DNA of 64,000 nucleotides from Chrysomallon squamiferum (GCA_012295275.1 CM022673.1:17833310-17897309), one strand, 5' to 3'; shown: positions 38,008 to 51,839, counted from the first letter of the stretch. Translations and numbers: made by a program. Notes: generated by a model from the sequence alone, not told the origin.

Positions 38008-41000
38008 GTTGAGTTGCATGCAAAAAAGACATCATGTGCTGTTAGGGGTGTGCAATAAAATGTAATTGGAAACCTGTAAATGACAAATAAAAGATAATTT
38101 CACATCCATTTTAACCAAATAACAAGAACAAAGACTGGCCATTATTTGAGTCTATTGTTCAAACAGATAACATAAACTTGTCAATGATTTCTTTGCCTCC
38201 TTTCACCTTACATTTGGCCTCTGGGATGTCACATTTTATAGGTTTACACAAGTCAGTTGTTTTAGATGTAGAAAAAAAATATTCTTGTTGTGAACTGCAG
38301 TTTTATTTTTATTGTTATAATTTTATAAAAAAAAATTAATTCTGAATTTGTTGTATTTGATATTTTTAAAATAATAATTGTTTTTGTATTTTATCATTTT
38401 GATCTTTTATAATAATAATAATAATAATGTGTGTGTGTAAATATATACAAGTATATCAAAAATAAATAATTAAACCAAATTTATATATTTTTATTTTGTT
38501 TTATTTTTTAAATGTTTTTCAATGTTTTTAATTGTTTTGTTTGCATTATTTTATTTTTGTTCAGGTATCACATTAGTCTGTTCGCTAACAGTAACAGTCA
38601 TTTGTCAGGTGTAGCTTACAGGTGTTGTGTTACATATTACCCAATTAAACTGGAGGTAACATAAAAACATTTCCACGTCTAGAGACAAATAAATAAATAA
38701 AAACTAAAATTAAAAGTATAATATTAAACTTTAATTGGAGATATATCTCTCAGTGGCATTTTTGTGTGTTAAACATTTAAACTTATCTTTTAAAAGTTTT
38801 AATAAAATGATTGTCTTACCAGGCTGAACATTATTTATTTCACTTAGTATACAGTCATTTTTACATTTGTTAGGCTGTTATTTCTTAATTTTTAAGATAC
38901 AGCTAGAAAATAACAGCACTTAAAAATATGTTCTTTTTTTACTTACTCTTTGTTGTTGTTGTTTTTGTCCTTGTTCTTCTGTTTCTTCTTCTTCTTCTTC
39001 TTATACTTTTTATTTAAAAAGAGTTTTAAATAAATAAACCGAGAAAGACAGATTAAGTTCCTTCTAAGTTAATTCAGTTTGTGTTAATGCATCATATATT
39101 TTATGACAGATGTACAAATATGTTCACACACATACTCACACACACACACACATTTTACAGAAACACGCTATGACAGTCAAAGACTCAGACACATACAAAC
39201 ACAAGCATACTTTCACACAACACACTCACACATTAATAACAACATCAGTATTGTGAAACTAGTGTTGTGTCACAAACATGTTCCTACAACTTATCCCAGT
39301 AATACTTCTTAACAGACATTATTAGAAACAGTAATCACTGATAATTATTAATTTTTTTTAAAAGGAGAAGATATTGCTGTAATAGGCTTTTGTAGAAGTA
39401 ATATCATCTCATCTTGATGGAAATTTTGGTTAACACTTACAGTTTAAATCTAATCCTCAGCTAAATTACACACTGGTTCACAGTCCTATACTTGACAACA
39501 CATATATGTGTAGCATAATAATGGATAAGAGTACTTCATGGACCAATGAAATTTCTTGTTACAGTTTGACTGTTTGAAAAGCAGTGGAATGTACTGTCAT
39601 ATCTGTTAGGAAAATACATTGTCATAGTGTAGTGAGTTTCCTTGATTGTGTTTTTGAAAGATCTGTTGTTACTAGCAGGAAAGAGTAGCTGATGAAGTAG
39701 TCATAGCAAGTTTTATTATCTGAGTATTTGTTAACCACATGTCTGATGTCACATAGCCATTAACAAAATATGTTGAGTTTGTTGTTAAATAATTATTTCA
39801 TTAATTATATGAAATGCTAAATATTGATGTTAAAATCAATGAGATGAAGTGTCATGAAGCAAATGTTTGTTCATTTATTTATTTATGCATCTATTTGTTT
39901 CTTCATTTATATATAAATGTATGAAATCAAATAAACATTATAATTCATTTTTACATTCACTAATTAAGTAGTAAATTTATATACATTTTTTATACCTAAT
40001 ATGATCTGTACATTGTTATCAGACACTGTTATCACATAATTACCTAGTTGATATCAAAATATATTTAATACCTATTTGATATAAACATAGTTATTATATA
40101 ATTATCTAGTGACAGTTAATATTAAAGTGAACTGAGGTGTTATTAAATACTCAGTTATTAAAACATTTTGTATATGAATTATCCATGTATATTTATCATG
40201 CATCAGTAGAAAAAGTGATTATAATTAAACATGATTTATGTAAAGATAAGGATTATTATGCTTTTAGTAATGAAATAGAAAATATATATGGTAGGGAAGC
40301 AAAATTAAATCTAATCTTACACACCGATATTGTATTTAAATTCCCTTCAGCTATGTGTTGCAATATATATATATTTGTAATTGGTAATGTGATAGTAATT
40401 TCACATTTGTATAAATATGCTCGGAAGCATTCAAATAATTTATGGAGCAGAAATGACATAAATAAAAATAAAAATAAATAATAGTTAAAAAAAAGAAAGA
40501 AAGATAAGCATTTAATGATTATGATGGTAAGTGCAGACATACTGATGCTAATATTGACAAAAATTGATCATGGTGATGATAACAGTAATATCAGCATCGA
40601 TGATGATGATGTATAATGATGAAGTAAAAAAGACATTATTATTATTGTTATTATTATTATACTGACAAATATTAATAAAAATGAAAATTTTGGTACATGA
40701 TCTACAACTGTTTTCTTCTCTTTTCCCCTCAGTTTTAACTGAAAAAAAAAGAAAGAAATTAGATATTTCATGGATCTCAATTATATTTGAGTTTTTACTT
40801 TTTGTTGAGCACTAATCAGCTAATTATTGTTACTTTCAGTATATTTCACATATCTTTACAACTGTCTTTTGTCACCCAGACTGGGGTATTTCCAAATATA
40901 CTGTCACAAACAGACTGACAGGAACAAATTCAGGATTGGAAGGTTTTTTTGGGGGGGAGGGGATGGAGTGGGCAACTTTGACTGCAGAATATTTACTGGA

Positions 41001-41660
41001 ATAAAAATTAGATACTGACTTTTCATGCCCAGATGTCTACACATTTTTAAATGAATTAAAATTTAGTTACATGAAAAGAAATGTAAAATTATTATTTTTG
41101 CAAGTACAACTACTTTTAAAATAATAAATTAAATAATTAGGTTTTTACAAGGTGTATCCCATGTTCTCACCCTGCTAGACTGGTAGCTGTAATGCTGATA
41201 ATTCAGGGCTGTGAAGTTTATGATTCTTTTATGCAACCTCGGCTCTCTAGAAAATTGGAGGATTCTGTTACACAAATTTGTTTAAGTCAAAACAGTCGTA
41301 ATCTATCTTCGTGACCTTTTATTTATTTTTTCAATTATATATTATGTGTGACTTTAATTCTTAAACAGCTTTTTCTTTTCTTTAATTTTTAATTTTTAAT
41401 TTTTTTAAGTCCTTTGACTGATGGAAGATTAACATTATGTTGCTGGTTTATTTATTTATAAATTTATTTATTTATTTATTTATTTATACTTCAAATTTAT
41501 AATTGTGGACACTTCAAGGAGATTTAATTTGTATATTTTAAAAATTCTTAACATCTTTTTTTTTTAATGTTTATATTTTCTAATTATATTTTCTATTTTT
41601 TCTTATAATTGTTTTGTTTCTTTGCTGATAATGAATCATAAGCAATAAATGAAAATACAA

Positions 41661-41687
41661 TACTACTACTACTAGTACTAGTACTAG

Positions 41688-41733
<46 letters not shown>
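41661..41733. repeat. (CTA)n microsatellite with CTAGTA interruptions
   Basis: About twenty-four units, with three ACTAGT interruptions in the first half that show the older end. Confidence 0.95.
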
Positions 41734-41736
<3 letters not shown>

Positions 41737-42497
41737 GCTATTATACTTTTAGTTATTTATTGATGTTTGTTGGGGTTTTTGCCAGCAGTGAATTTACAGA
41801 TAATAAAGGATGTAAATAATATTAATATTTGTATTATTACAATTAGCTACTATTATTGCTAAATTCATATTTCATGAAGATAAACAATTTTTACATATTT
41901 CTGATGTCTATTAACACTTAGTCATAAAATCATGTAAACTGACAAGTTGGAGTGTTAGTTATATGTATAAACACACACAGTGTATTGACAAATCTTTTGT
42001 AATTGCATGACTTCTGTTTTTATATTGATAAAGTGGGGTGGCAAACTACACAACATGAGTTTAATCTGCCAGCTATTGTAACAGATGAGAGTGAAAAAAA
42101 GAGAAAAAAAAACATGAGAGAAAGGAAAAATTTGATTGCAAAAGAGGAAGCTTATTGTGTGGGCAGATTTGGTAGCTTAATTCATTTTATTGGCAGTTTG
42201 AGTGTCAACTTGAGTTGGTTTAAAAAAAAAAAAAGAAAAAAAAAAAAGAAATTGTAGTCTCTTCAATGTGGCAGGTATAGATTGGGTGAGAAATGAACGA
42301 AATTAATTCTTGTTTCACAAAGTAAATCTATATATTGTATAATGGCAACTCTGAGTGGCATCAATATTTTGTCATGGTTGTTATTGACTTACCAGTCCAG
42401 TATAATGTTCACAGGGCCACGTTTTGGCAGTCAATTTTATTGATGCTGCAAGTCTTTTCTCTCTTTCTTCACCAATTTTCTTCCATTTTTCTTCCAG

Positions 42498-42632
42498 TCT
42501 CCCTTCAGCAGCAGACAACCAAGTTTTGGCGTCTGCTTTTTCCCAGTCTGGATTGTACCTCGCTGTCTGCGATGACCGCAAACAGCTTCATGTGTTCGTG
42601 TCGAATCCCGAGTGGACTCTCGCCAGCACACG
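42498..42632 (+). CDS. wdr4: WDR4 coding exon 3 (first WD40 blade)
   Basis: A 135-nt exon with a long pyrimidine-rich acceptor (CCATTTTTCTTCCAG) and a perfect donor, CACACG before GTAAGT. Together with AG from exon 2 it begins with Ser and reads LPSAADNQ, VLASAFSQSGLYLAVCDD and RKQLHVFVSNPEWTLASTR, ending in phase 2. The core aligns residue by residue with human WDR4 at [22 protein letters not shown], the first WD40 blade, and is the strongest evidence for the gene. Intron 2 (32537-42497) is about 10 kb. The following exon, expected to encode the RRCTAL...VADKSGDVY part of the propeller, was not found between 42633 and 64000, so the model is partial on the right (about 100 residues of the protein are here). 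Confidence 0.93.
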
Positions 42633-43329
42633 GTAAGTAAGAACATTTTACTCTGTGTCTGTCGTTTGGAATGACGGATTCTCAGACTCATGGATGCTCT
42701 TTCTGTAATCTTGTGTTGTGGTGTTAACATGATTGTTAATTGTAATTGTTTTATTACTGTATTCTTCAGAGAATAAATTATTGTTACTGTTATTTAAGGA
42801 AAACAAATATGGATGTGGATGTCTCTAAATATTTTTATTGATTTAATTAATTAAAAACATTTTTTCCTCCTGTTAATTAGCTAGTTATCCTTCAGTTGTT
42901 TTGTTGTTTTTTTGGTTGTTTTTTGACTATTTATGATTTTTTTTTTACAATTTATTAGTATTATTTATAATTGTTATTTTTCTTTAATAAATTTTGTTGA
43001 AAAGAAATATTCATTCTGTTAACTATATTATTTTGAATTCCTAATCTCAACAGCCAGAAAAGAAACAAAACAAAGAACAGAAAAACAACAATAACAACAA
43101 CAAAACTACAATGAAAATAAATAATTAAATAAATAAAGCCAAAAAAATAATAAAAATTTATAATACATCAAAACCAAAAGTAATAGTAATAAAAAATAAT
43201 AATAATAATTTTGGAAAATAAACAGGCTAAAAAACAATTTAATAATAATAATGTTTTTTTTTTTTTTTTTTTTAAATCAGCATATTAAGTAAATAATTAA
43301 AAAAAAAAATAATATAAAAAATCAAATTT

Positions 43330-43640
43330 CCAGAGCCCATATATTACGTTCCTGAGTAGGAGGCCGCTCCCATCTCAGTGATGTTTGTGTAGTTGACTGA
43401 TGTAGTCAGTGTACACAGCTGTTGGTGCGGCTACGTTCCTGTCTGCGTCATCATCTACAGCTGTGTAAGCCGATGCGATGCTTCAATTACAAGGCTGAAG
43501 GCAGCGTGGCAATGCCGTCTTAGTCTGCGCAGTAATTAAAATGCAGATTGAAAGCGAGAAAACCAGCTTTGTGTTTGAGAGTTCGACACAGGTGCATAGT
43601 TCTCACATTGTCACACTGCTCAAGAATGTCGCATTTAACA
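43330..43640. promoter_or_regulatory. CpG-dense island in wdr4 intron 3
   Basis: About a dozen CpGs in 300 bp amid CpG-poor sequence, with GAGGCCGCTCCCATC, GTGCGGCTACGTTCC and TGCGCAGTAATTAAAATG. No splice-compatible exon. One of the clearest regulatory candidates in the window. Confidence 0.45.
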
Positions 43641-44064
43641 AGAATTTAGCGGAAATTAATTAATTTAGGGATTTAATTTTTTTTCTTTTTTTTAATTTCT
43701 TTCTTTTTTTAAATTAAAGTTATCATCAATGAATTGCATCTGGGTTTTTTATTAATTTTTCTTTTTTCTTTTGTTTTTGTTTTTGTTTATTTGGTTGTTT
43801 TTTTAATTTTTTTTTTTTTTTTTTCCTTCATTATCTTAAAGTGGGAAAAAGAACAAACAATTGTTAGGTTATTGTAATTAAAAAAATGGAGAACTATATG
43901 AATTTTAAATTGACATCTATATTATTAACAAAATACTTAATAATAATTAAAACAGTACAATACAATAAAGATACTTTTATAATCTTCAATTCTTTTATTG
44001 CTTTTGCACACATACACATACACACTTTTAACAAAATTTATAATATATATATAATTACATATAT

Positions 44065-44072
<8 letters not shown>

Positions 44073-44125
<53 letters not shown>
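44073..44125. repeat. (AT)n microsatellite
   Basis: Pure AT dinucleotides, able to form a cruciform; flanked by shorter TATA tracts from 44042. Confidence 0.95.
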
Positions 44126-44127
<2 letters not shown>

Positions 44128-45004
44128 TATAAAAAATAATAAAAATAAAAATTTAATCTAAAAAAACAAAAAACCTCAAAACAACAATGCTGAAAAAACC
44201 CAGGAAAAAATAATTGAGAAAAATCTATCTCAGAGGTGGCTAATTTTAAATCAGTCGTGACAGATCTCAAACACAGACAACTTAAAACAGACATGGACTC
44301 TGTTAACAAGAATCGCGGAAATTTTCGAAATTGAGCAACTTTATATCACTGCATTGTTATTTTCCATTGTGCGTAGAACCACATCTGTTACGCATGACTT
44401 GTTTTGTTGGCCAACCTTCTTCCTACTTCCTGTCAGACTCTGCACAACTCTGCACATTATGAAAAGTGATATGAAATATTTCCGGGCTCCATAACGCACT
44501 CCCTGCATCAACTGATAAAACTGCGATGTTTTTAATGAAGCTGTTGTAAATTCAAAATTGGTTAAGAATATTTTTATGTTTATTTTGATTCTGTTCTGTT
44601 TTTTTGTTTTTTTTCTGTTTTTTTTTCTGGTATATATATATATATATTTAATTTTATACTATTATTTATTTATTTTCATAATGTAAAATAATTGATTATA
44701 TTCAATTGTTTTATTTGTTATATTTTTAATATATGTATAAAATTAAATAATTTATTTATTTTATTTTATTTTATTTTTAGTAACAATATTTATAATGTTT
44801 TATAGTAGACTTTTTGTAAATTAATTTTTATATATCAAACATAAAATATTTATTAATATTTTAAAATTAACTTTCTAGTCAGAAGAATTATAAAATAATG
44901 ATATAATTTTTTACATTTTTAAAATTAAATTTATTAAAAAAGAATCATTTATATTTGGGATGTTATTTATTTATTTATTTAATAATATATTTTTAATGTT
45001 TTTA

Positions 45005-45044
<40 letters not shown>

Positions 45045-45671
45045 TTGTTATAAAATAATTTAAAATATTAAGCTGATGTTTATCTTTAGTGCCAAAAATA
45101 AATAGATTATAGGAGCTACTCCAAACAAAGATAATAACCGGGTTGACAATACAGATGGAGATCTATGTTATAAATTGACAATCAGCACTATTTATGTTTC
45201 TGATTTGAACTGTTATATTCAACATTAATAATTTCAAAATTGTTTATTTGTCCTTAGATGGGTTTTTTAAATTTTTTAATCTAGGTCAAAGAATTTAATG
45301 ATCAAAGCCCAAGTGAGTTTGAAATTAGCTGTTTATGTGAGGAATTTGAAAAAGTAAATAGTCATGTTTGTAAAGCAAATTAACAACATTGGTTATGGTT
45401 CAGTTGGCATGTTAAACAGTGAAATGTTATTTGTTTTCTTATCCCAGGTATTTATACAATGCTGTTTGTCACAAGTGTTTCCTCATTTGTTGAATTATGT
45501 TTCATTCTCATCAGTCATTTAAATTTTATTTTCTTTTTTCTATTTGCTTTCTTTGTGCTTCTTTCTTTCTAATGTTTTTTTCTTTTTCTTCATTCATTTT
45601 CTCAGTTTTGATTTATATTTCTCTTTAACTTTATTATTTCGTTTTAATACATCTTTTCTTCTTCCCCTTTT

Positions 45672-45672
<1 letters not shown>

Positions 45673-45760
<88 letters not shown>
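45673..45760. repeat. (CT)44 microsatellite
   Basis: Uninterrupted CT dinucleotides, the longest dinucleotide array in the window. On the opposite strand it mirrors the GA array at 28777-28840. Confidence 0.97.
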
Positions 45761-45764
<4 letters not shown>

Positions 45765-46779
45765 GTCTGGCAGTCCCATTTTGAAAAGAAACATTCCCAT
45801 AATTCATGTGTACATGAGCGGGCCTCATCACTAGTTATGTATTGATCCTGTCTTGTGCAATCTTGTTCTTTCCATATGACTGGTTTCCATGATTAGCTAA
45901 GCTGCATGATACACAGATAGTGGTTTGTAGGGGAAACTTTGTGTGATCAGTCCATATTCTCTCATCTTAGCATACTCTTTTTATGACACATGAGGAAAAA
46001 AGAAAAGAAAAAAAAATTGTAAAAAAAAGAAAATCTTTGAGGAAATTATCTTTAATTTAAATTGTTAATTTTAGATTTATAGTTTTCCTTCAGACATTTT
46101 ATAAAAAATGTGTTTTTCGTTTAGTTGTACAGGTGGAAATTACAAAATAAAAATTTACATTTTAAATTATATATTCATATATTTTTTATTTTTTAAACAT
46201 TTTACAGTTCATTACATTTTAAACTGTAGACTGAATTCTACAGTGAATTAATTTTTGTGTAATAAAATAATACTGACAAGCAGAATTTTTGTTATGTTTG
46301 AAATAAAACTATTTAATTCAGTTTGAAACTACAGAATGAATTATATATTTCTAGTAATAAAATGATTTCCATATCAACAAACTGAATTTTACAGTTCATT
46401 ATAAAAAAAATTATTTCTGTATTAAAAGAAATTTTCAGTTTATTACATTTTAAAAAAGAAAATTTAGAATTGATAACTGAATTTCACAATTCATTAGATT
46501 TTATCAAAATAAAATTATCTGTGTCATCTTAAAATTGTAAAACTCAATTTTATAGTTCATTTCATTTTGAAAACCATGGTTTTAGTCAAAACAAAGCTAA
46601 GAAATTTTGAAATTATATTTGCAAGATTTAATATTTCTTTTACTTAGATCTGATATTTATTTGTCTATGACAAAGCTTTAAAATGAAAAAAAATGAAATA
46701 TTCACAATTTAATAAACCAAACATACCTTTTTGTTAATGTGTTCCATTAAAAAAAAAAAAAAAAATTCAAATATAATTT

Positions 46780-46980
46780 CATTTAAGTTGAGTGTGTGAA
46801 CAAAAAGCTGAATTAATTGTCTTTAACAAAAACACAAACGTAATCTTGTTTGATTGTGCATGGTCATTCAACCGTGACTGGAGGACACAAAACAAGGAAT
46901 TTGGTTGCTGAAGTTGCACGTGTAGATTTAAATGTCCATTCATTTCATCTGTTAACGACATAAGCTGCTAAATATGTAGA
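46780..46980. other. Unique island in wdr4 intron 3
   Basis: High-complexity stretch with TGCATGGTCATTCAACC and GTTGCACGTGTAGATTT, the latter holding an E-box CACGTG. Candidate regulatory element. A similar balanced stretch at 48110-48360 (CTGCCCAGCGTTCAC) adjoins it downstream. Confidence 0.3.
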
Positions 46981-47585
46981 AAATCCTGTGATACATTGTG
47001 GGTGATTACAGACTAAAGACTGGCCTGTGTTTGTGTTAGTTTTATAAATCTCTTAATAGCTGCTACAAATGTCATTTCTCAGAACATGCAGTAAATTAAA
47101 AATAAATCTTCAAATTTTTAATACAAATAACATTTATGTTGTCAGTTTTAAAACTTTCTTTGTTTTCAAGCGTATTTGCTTCTTTTTATTAAATATAGTT
47201 CTGTGTACATATACTGATATACACATGTGTTTATATATATTTGTATCAGTTTGTTTTTATGAATGTACAACTGTATGTACATACTTGTGTACATTCATGT
47301 GTACATACATTTGTACATTCTGTTGAGCATCATCACTGACTTTGAAGAATAATGTGTCTCCTCTGTGACTTCTACCTTTGAGAGATCATAACTGGACATT
47401 GTCCCCTACATCAGTATGTTCTATCAGACAGACAGACAATCAGACATACTTCTCCAGTTAAACAACCAAATATTAATTCCTAAATACATTTGTACATACA
47501 GACATTTACGCATACAAACTGTATATGGTAGATTTTTAAAAAATAAATAAATAATAAAATAAAATTAATATATTTCTTCTACCGT

Positions 47586-47877
47586 CTGAATTTTACCCTG
47601 CAAGTGTTGTGGTCTGAATTTTTACCCTGCAAGTGTTGTGGTCTGAATTTTTACCCTGCAAGTGTTGTGGTCTGATTTTTACCCTGCAAGTGTTGTGGTC
47701 TGATTTTTACCTTGCAAGTGTTGTGGTCTGATTTTTACCCTGCAAGTGTTGTGGTCTGATTTTTACCCTGCAAGTGTTGTGGTCTGATTTTTACCCTGCA
47801 AGTGTTGTGGGTCTGAATTTTTACCCTGCAAGTGTTGTGGGTCTGATTTTTACCCTGCAAGTGTTGTGGTCTGATTT
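47586..47877. repeat. 28-30 bp minisatellite, about 10 copies
   Basis: The unit CTGATTTTTACCCTGCAAG plus TGTTGTGGT repeats ten times, with a partial copy at the end. Units differ by one or two bases in the T-run and by GGT or GGGT at the end, giving 28-30 bp. The very low divergence suggests recent expansion, so the copy number is likely to vary between individuals. It lies in wdr4 intron 3. Confidence 0.95.
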
Positions 47878-49229
47878 CTCAGCCAACAAGATGACAATAA
47901 ACGATTGCATTAGATGTAAGATTCAACCATATATAAATTTATGATTTCATTAATTAATTCAGTGGAGAATGTGAGTGAAACATGGATTTATTAAATTTCA
48001 TTTTATTTTTATATTTGTGACCAATATTTGTGAAAAGTGGTTTTAGTGAAATACACAAGTACGATGCACTCACATAGATGTACTTTATAGAAAATTGTGA
48101 GTTTTAATTCTGAGTTGTGTGATTTCTGCACTGCCCAGCGTTCACAAATTTACATACAGTGTGAACAGTTGATCAGGGATGTCTGTACGACTGTGTGTCT
48201 GACACAGTGATTGCACGGAGATGTAGATTACAAACTGTGTGAGACACAACAGGTACCTGCCTGCAAGGATTTAGATGGATCTCTTGTCAAGTGGAAACAT
48301 TGGTGGGGAAATATGTTGTTTGTAATTTTCCTGGTCTTATTTTACTGAATGCGTCCCAGCATTTAGCTGTTTTACGTTTTTGTTAAGTTACATTTGGAAT
48401 ATCAGAATTGTAGTTTTTGTTTGATTGTTCAAAATCGTTAATATATATTTTTTGTTTTTGCTTTCTTTTATTTATGATAACATATACTGAATTGTAATGA
48501 CAGGAATTTAAAGGTAAAACATTTGTTTAATGAACCCACTAGAAGTAGAACACATTTGTACATTTTCTGTCAACAGCTACTGGACATTCAAAAAGTGGAT
48601 ATTTGTAATTATCTGAGAAACGTAGACCATTTGTCTACTTGACTGTCTATCTGTATATCCATGTATCTATCTAGCTTTTCTATCTATCTATTTGTGTATT
48701 TATATATATATGTATGTATTTCTATCTATATCTATGTCAGTATGTTTATATATTTATATATATATATGTATGTATGTAGTGTAACTATCAATATTTTATC
48801 TGTTTATCTGTGTTTTTCAGTCTTTGTTTTTACTTCTTTTTTTATTTCTCTCTAATAAGTTTGATTCTATTTAATTAAGAACTGCTTCTATTTTTGGTCA
48901 TAAAATTCTGTGAATGTCAGTCTCAGTAGGTGTTAATAAAATTATATATGATTTTATACATATATTTTTATTATTATTAATATTATTATTATTATTATTT
49001 ATTTGTTCTAGTGTGTGTGTGTGTGTTTTTGTAGTAGTTTATTAGTATATGAAAATTGTGTATTAAATATTTTGTATTACAGTTATATATATATGTATGA
49101 AAAGTGAATGAAATAAAATAGACATTACAAACCACTCAGTGAATAATGACATGAACATGATGTAGAGAAATATTCCCACTTATAAATAAAGCTAAATGTG
49201 TTATTTTATTTTCTCCATAAACTCAAATT

Positions 49230-49600
49230 TGAGTTGAGCAGTTGAAAATGCAATTACTTTGAGCGGAGTTGATTACAGGGCTCCATCTGACAAGAACCCT
49301 GCTAGAACTGAACTCTGTCTAATGCCGTGAACTCTGTGGTGTAGAGTCCAGGTCTGCCTAGCATCAACTACCGCAACATCACCACACTACAACAGACATG
49401 ACATAAACACCCCATTTGCAAAATCAACCCAATGTGGCCTAATTTCCCAATCTAAATAAAATTCAATTTCCTCTCTCTGTTGATTCTAATGATCAATTTC
49501 CTATGCCACTTGTGTTTCTGCCTGGTGAATATCAGCAACGTGGTCTGACGGTGTTGGCGTGGACGGTGTTTTAAAAAGTAAAGTATATGCACAGTCAGTA
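49230..49600. other. Unique island in wdr4 intron 3
   Basis: Repeat-free, balanced sequence including CCAGGTCTGCCTAGCATC and GTCTGACGGTGTTGGCGTGG. No open frame with splice sites; candidate regulatory element. Confidence 0.35.
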
Positions 49601-50263
49601 TGTACTACAGAGTGTGTAAACACCAGAGTAGCAGGTGTGTTTGTCTTTCATACTGCTCTACAGTTCTGTACTTTGTTTTATTTCTGACAGCTAAATAAAT
49701 TTATGTTTAGAAAAAAGTGATATATGGGCATGTTCTTGTATGTTTGCATGCAGCCATGCACAAGTGTCATATGGCCGTCACACATATACACACACACAGG
49801 TACACACGTACGCATATACATACTTGTAGATGTGGACACAAGTTGGCAAATATAGGTGCTGATATAAATATATGCTATACACATTTGGAAATTTTCTCAC
49901 ATAAACTTTTTCATCAGATTCACACTTTCACATGTTAAATACACAAACTCATTTCTACAAATATACACATGCAAGCACATTCACATATCACATATTTATC
50001 CTAAAAAAATTTTAAATTCTACAAACACATATCTTTTCAAGGATTTTGATTAAAGAACTTAAAACTTGTATTTACTTTAAAATATTTGTACTTTACTTTG
50101 AAATGTCTGTCATTAGCAATTTTCTGTGTTTTTCTAACATTATCAACTGTTAAGCCATTGACTGTTTCTTATGTCAAAACCATCACACACCAACGATGCA
50201 TAAACACTTCCAGTTATTTTCCTTATTTCTCTCAGATATAAAGTATAGTTTATTCAACTCCCT

Positions 50264-50912
50264 ATTCTCTCATTTTAATGCTTCTTTAGTTGTTTTCTCT
50301 CATTTCAATGTTCTCATAGCTAAATGTTCAATCATTTCAGTGTTCTCATAGTTCTGTCTTCTGTCATTTCAGTGTTTTCATAGTTCTGTGTTCTATCATT
50401 TCAATATTCTCATAGTTCTGTGTTCTATCATCTCAGTGTTCTCATAGTTCTTTGTTCTATCATCTCAGTGTTCTCATAGTTCTGTTCATCATCTCAGTGT
50501 GTTCTCATCTAGTTCTGTTCTATCAGTGTTACAGTTGTATCATTTCAATGTTCAGTTCTGTGTTCTATCATCTCAGTGTTCTCATAGTTCTGTGTTCTAT
50601 CATCTCAGTGTTCTCATAGTTCTGTGTTCTATCATCTCAGTGTTCTCATAGTTCTGTGTTCTATCATCTCAGTGTTCTCATAGTTCTGTGTTCTATCATT
50701 TCAATGTTCTCAGTTCTGTGTTCTATCATTTAAATATTCTCATAGTTCTGTGTTCTATCATCTCAGTGTTCTCATAGTTCTGTGTTCTATCATTTCAATG
50801 TTCTCATAGTTCTGTTTTCTATCATCTCAGTGTTCTCATAGTTCTGTGTTCTATCATTTCAATGTTCTCATAGTTCTGTTTTCTATCATCTCAGTGTGCT
50901 AGTGTGATTCTG
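50264..50912. repeat. 32-bp minisatellite, about 18 copies
   Basis: Tandem array with unit TTCTCATAGTTCTGTG plus TTCTATCATCTCAGTG. Copies in the middle (about 50560-50700) are nearly identical. Those towards the left edge are diverged or shortened, including a scrambled part at about 50480-50560. It lies in wdr4 intron 3. Confidence 0.95.
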
Positions 50913-50994
50913 TTTTCACACAGACATTAGGAAATAGGTCTATAAATTTATAACAGAGAAAGAACAGTCAGATTATTGTCTCTCGTGGATTGTA

Positions 50995-51264
50995 GGAAAA
51001 AATGGCACTGGAAAAAATGGCACCCGGAAGAAATGGCAATGTGCAGATTTGGAAAAAATGGCACCTTATTTATTTTTTCTGTATTGTTGCTTTAAAAACA
51101 CCCTTAAAAGTACTTTTGAAAATACAGTTTGTTCATGCAATATTATTACATACTCAGCCTCTTGGTTTTGCTTAACAAAGTACAGTTTTATATCAAAGTT
51201 TAATATTACACATATACACATACAAATATATACATACATACATATATACAGTGCCATTTTTACC
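50995..51264. mobile_element. MITE-like element with inverted terminal motif
   Basis: GGAAAAAATGGCACTG (50995-51010) is repeated directly at 51010-51025 and, more loosely, at 51026-51041 and 51051-51066. Its reverse complement closes the unit at 51249-51264 (CAGTGCCATTTTTACC), with 15 of 16 bases matching. The interior is AT-rich and non-coding. This looks like a small non-autonomous element or a folded repeat; no target duplication was identified. Confidence 0.35.
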
Positions 51265-51335
51265 GTACCCCCTTTCATGCACACATACACACATTTTTGT
51301 ATACACTTTCAGTGTTTGCATGAAGAGACAGTTAG

Positions 51336-51496
51336 AAACACTTCTATTGTTACGTTTTAATCCAGTAATGAAATGACTGTGTACAGTGTTACAGATGATT
51401 TGCTGCATGTTACCAAGTACAAAGTAATAAAAACAAAACCATCAATACATTGTCAACAGACCAAAAAGAGCAGCCACATTAAATAACAAGCTTTGT
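51336..51496 (-). repeat. Dispersed repeat, copy A (inverted relative to copy B)
   Basis: The reverse complement of this stretch matches 56614-56764 over most of its length, including GGCTGCTCTTTTTGGTCTG, ACATGCAGCAAATCATCTG and GGATTAAAACGTAACAATAG. Copy A has about nine extra bases after AAGCTTG. Both copies keep a short open frame beginning MQQIICNTVHS, but this is too short and low in coding signal to be called a gene. It lies just beside the MITE-like element. Confidence 0.75.
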
Positions 51497-51839
51497 TTTT
51501 GAAAATCATTCATTAATGTTTTTTATATTTTATTTAAATAAACAAGTTATTACTCATGATGTATTTAAAATAACAGTAATAATAATAACATCAACTTTTT
51601 AATAACTAAAAACAAAATTAAAAAGTAATTAAAAAAAGAAGCAAAATAAAACATCATGCAAAAAGATAAATAAATGATAATAATACAGAAATACCAAAAA
51701 GAAATCTTCACTAACATTAAGTTCGTTTAAAAAAAAAGAGAATTAAAAAGACAAAAAAATTATTCTCATAAAAATGTTCAAAGAAAAACTGAAACGCATG
51801 AAAAAAAAAAAAAAAAAAAAAATCACTCAAAATATAAAA

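Larger units (their letters stand above)
32537..42497 (+). other. wdr4: wdr4 intron 2, general content
   Basis: Holds degenerate tandem repeats, the possible piggyBac relic, A/T homopolymers and a few unique islands. No extra exon compatible with phase 2 on both sides was recognised. The stretch 38040-42300 is mostly AT-rich, with short chance frames, TTC/AT arrays and the CTA array. Confidence 0.8.

Noticed and set aside
44055-44309. Open frames over the AT array
   Set aside because: They consist of Tyr/Ile repeats generated by the dinucleotide array.
45544-45834. 96-codon Ser/Leu-repeat frame and the Arg/Glu-repeat frame opposite
   Set aside because: Products of the CT array, not genes.
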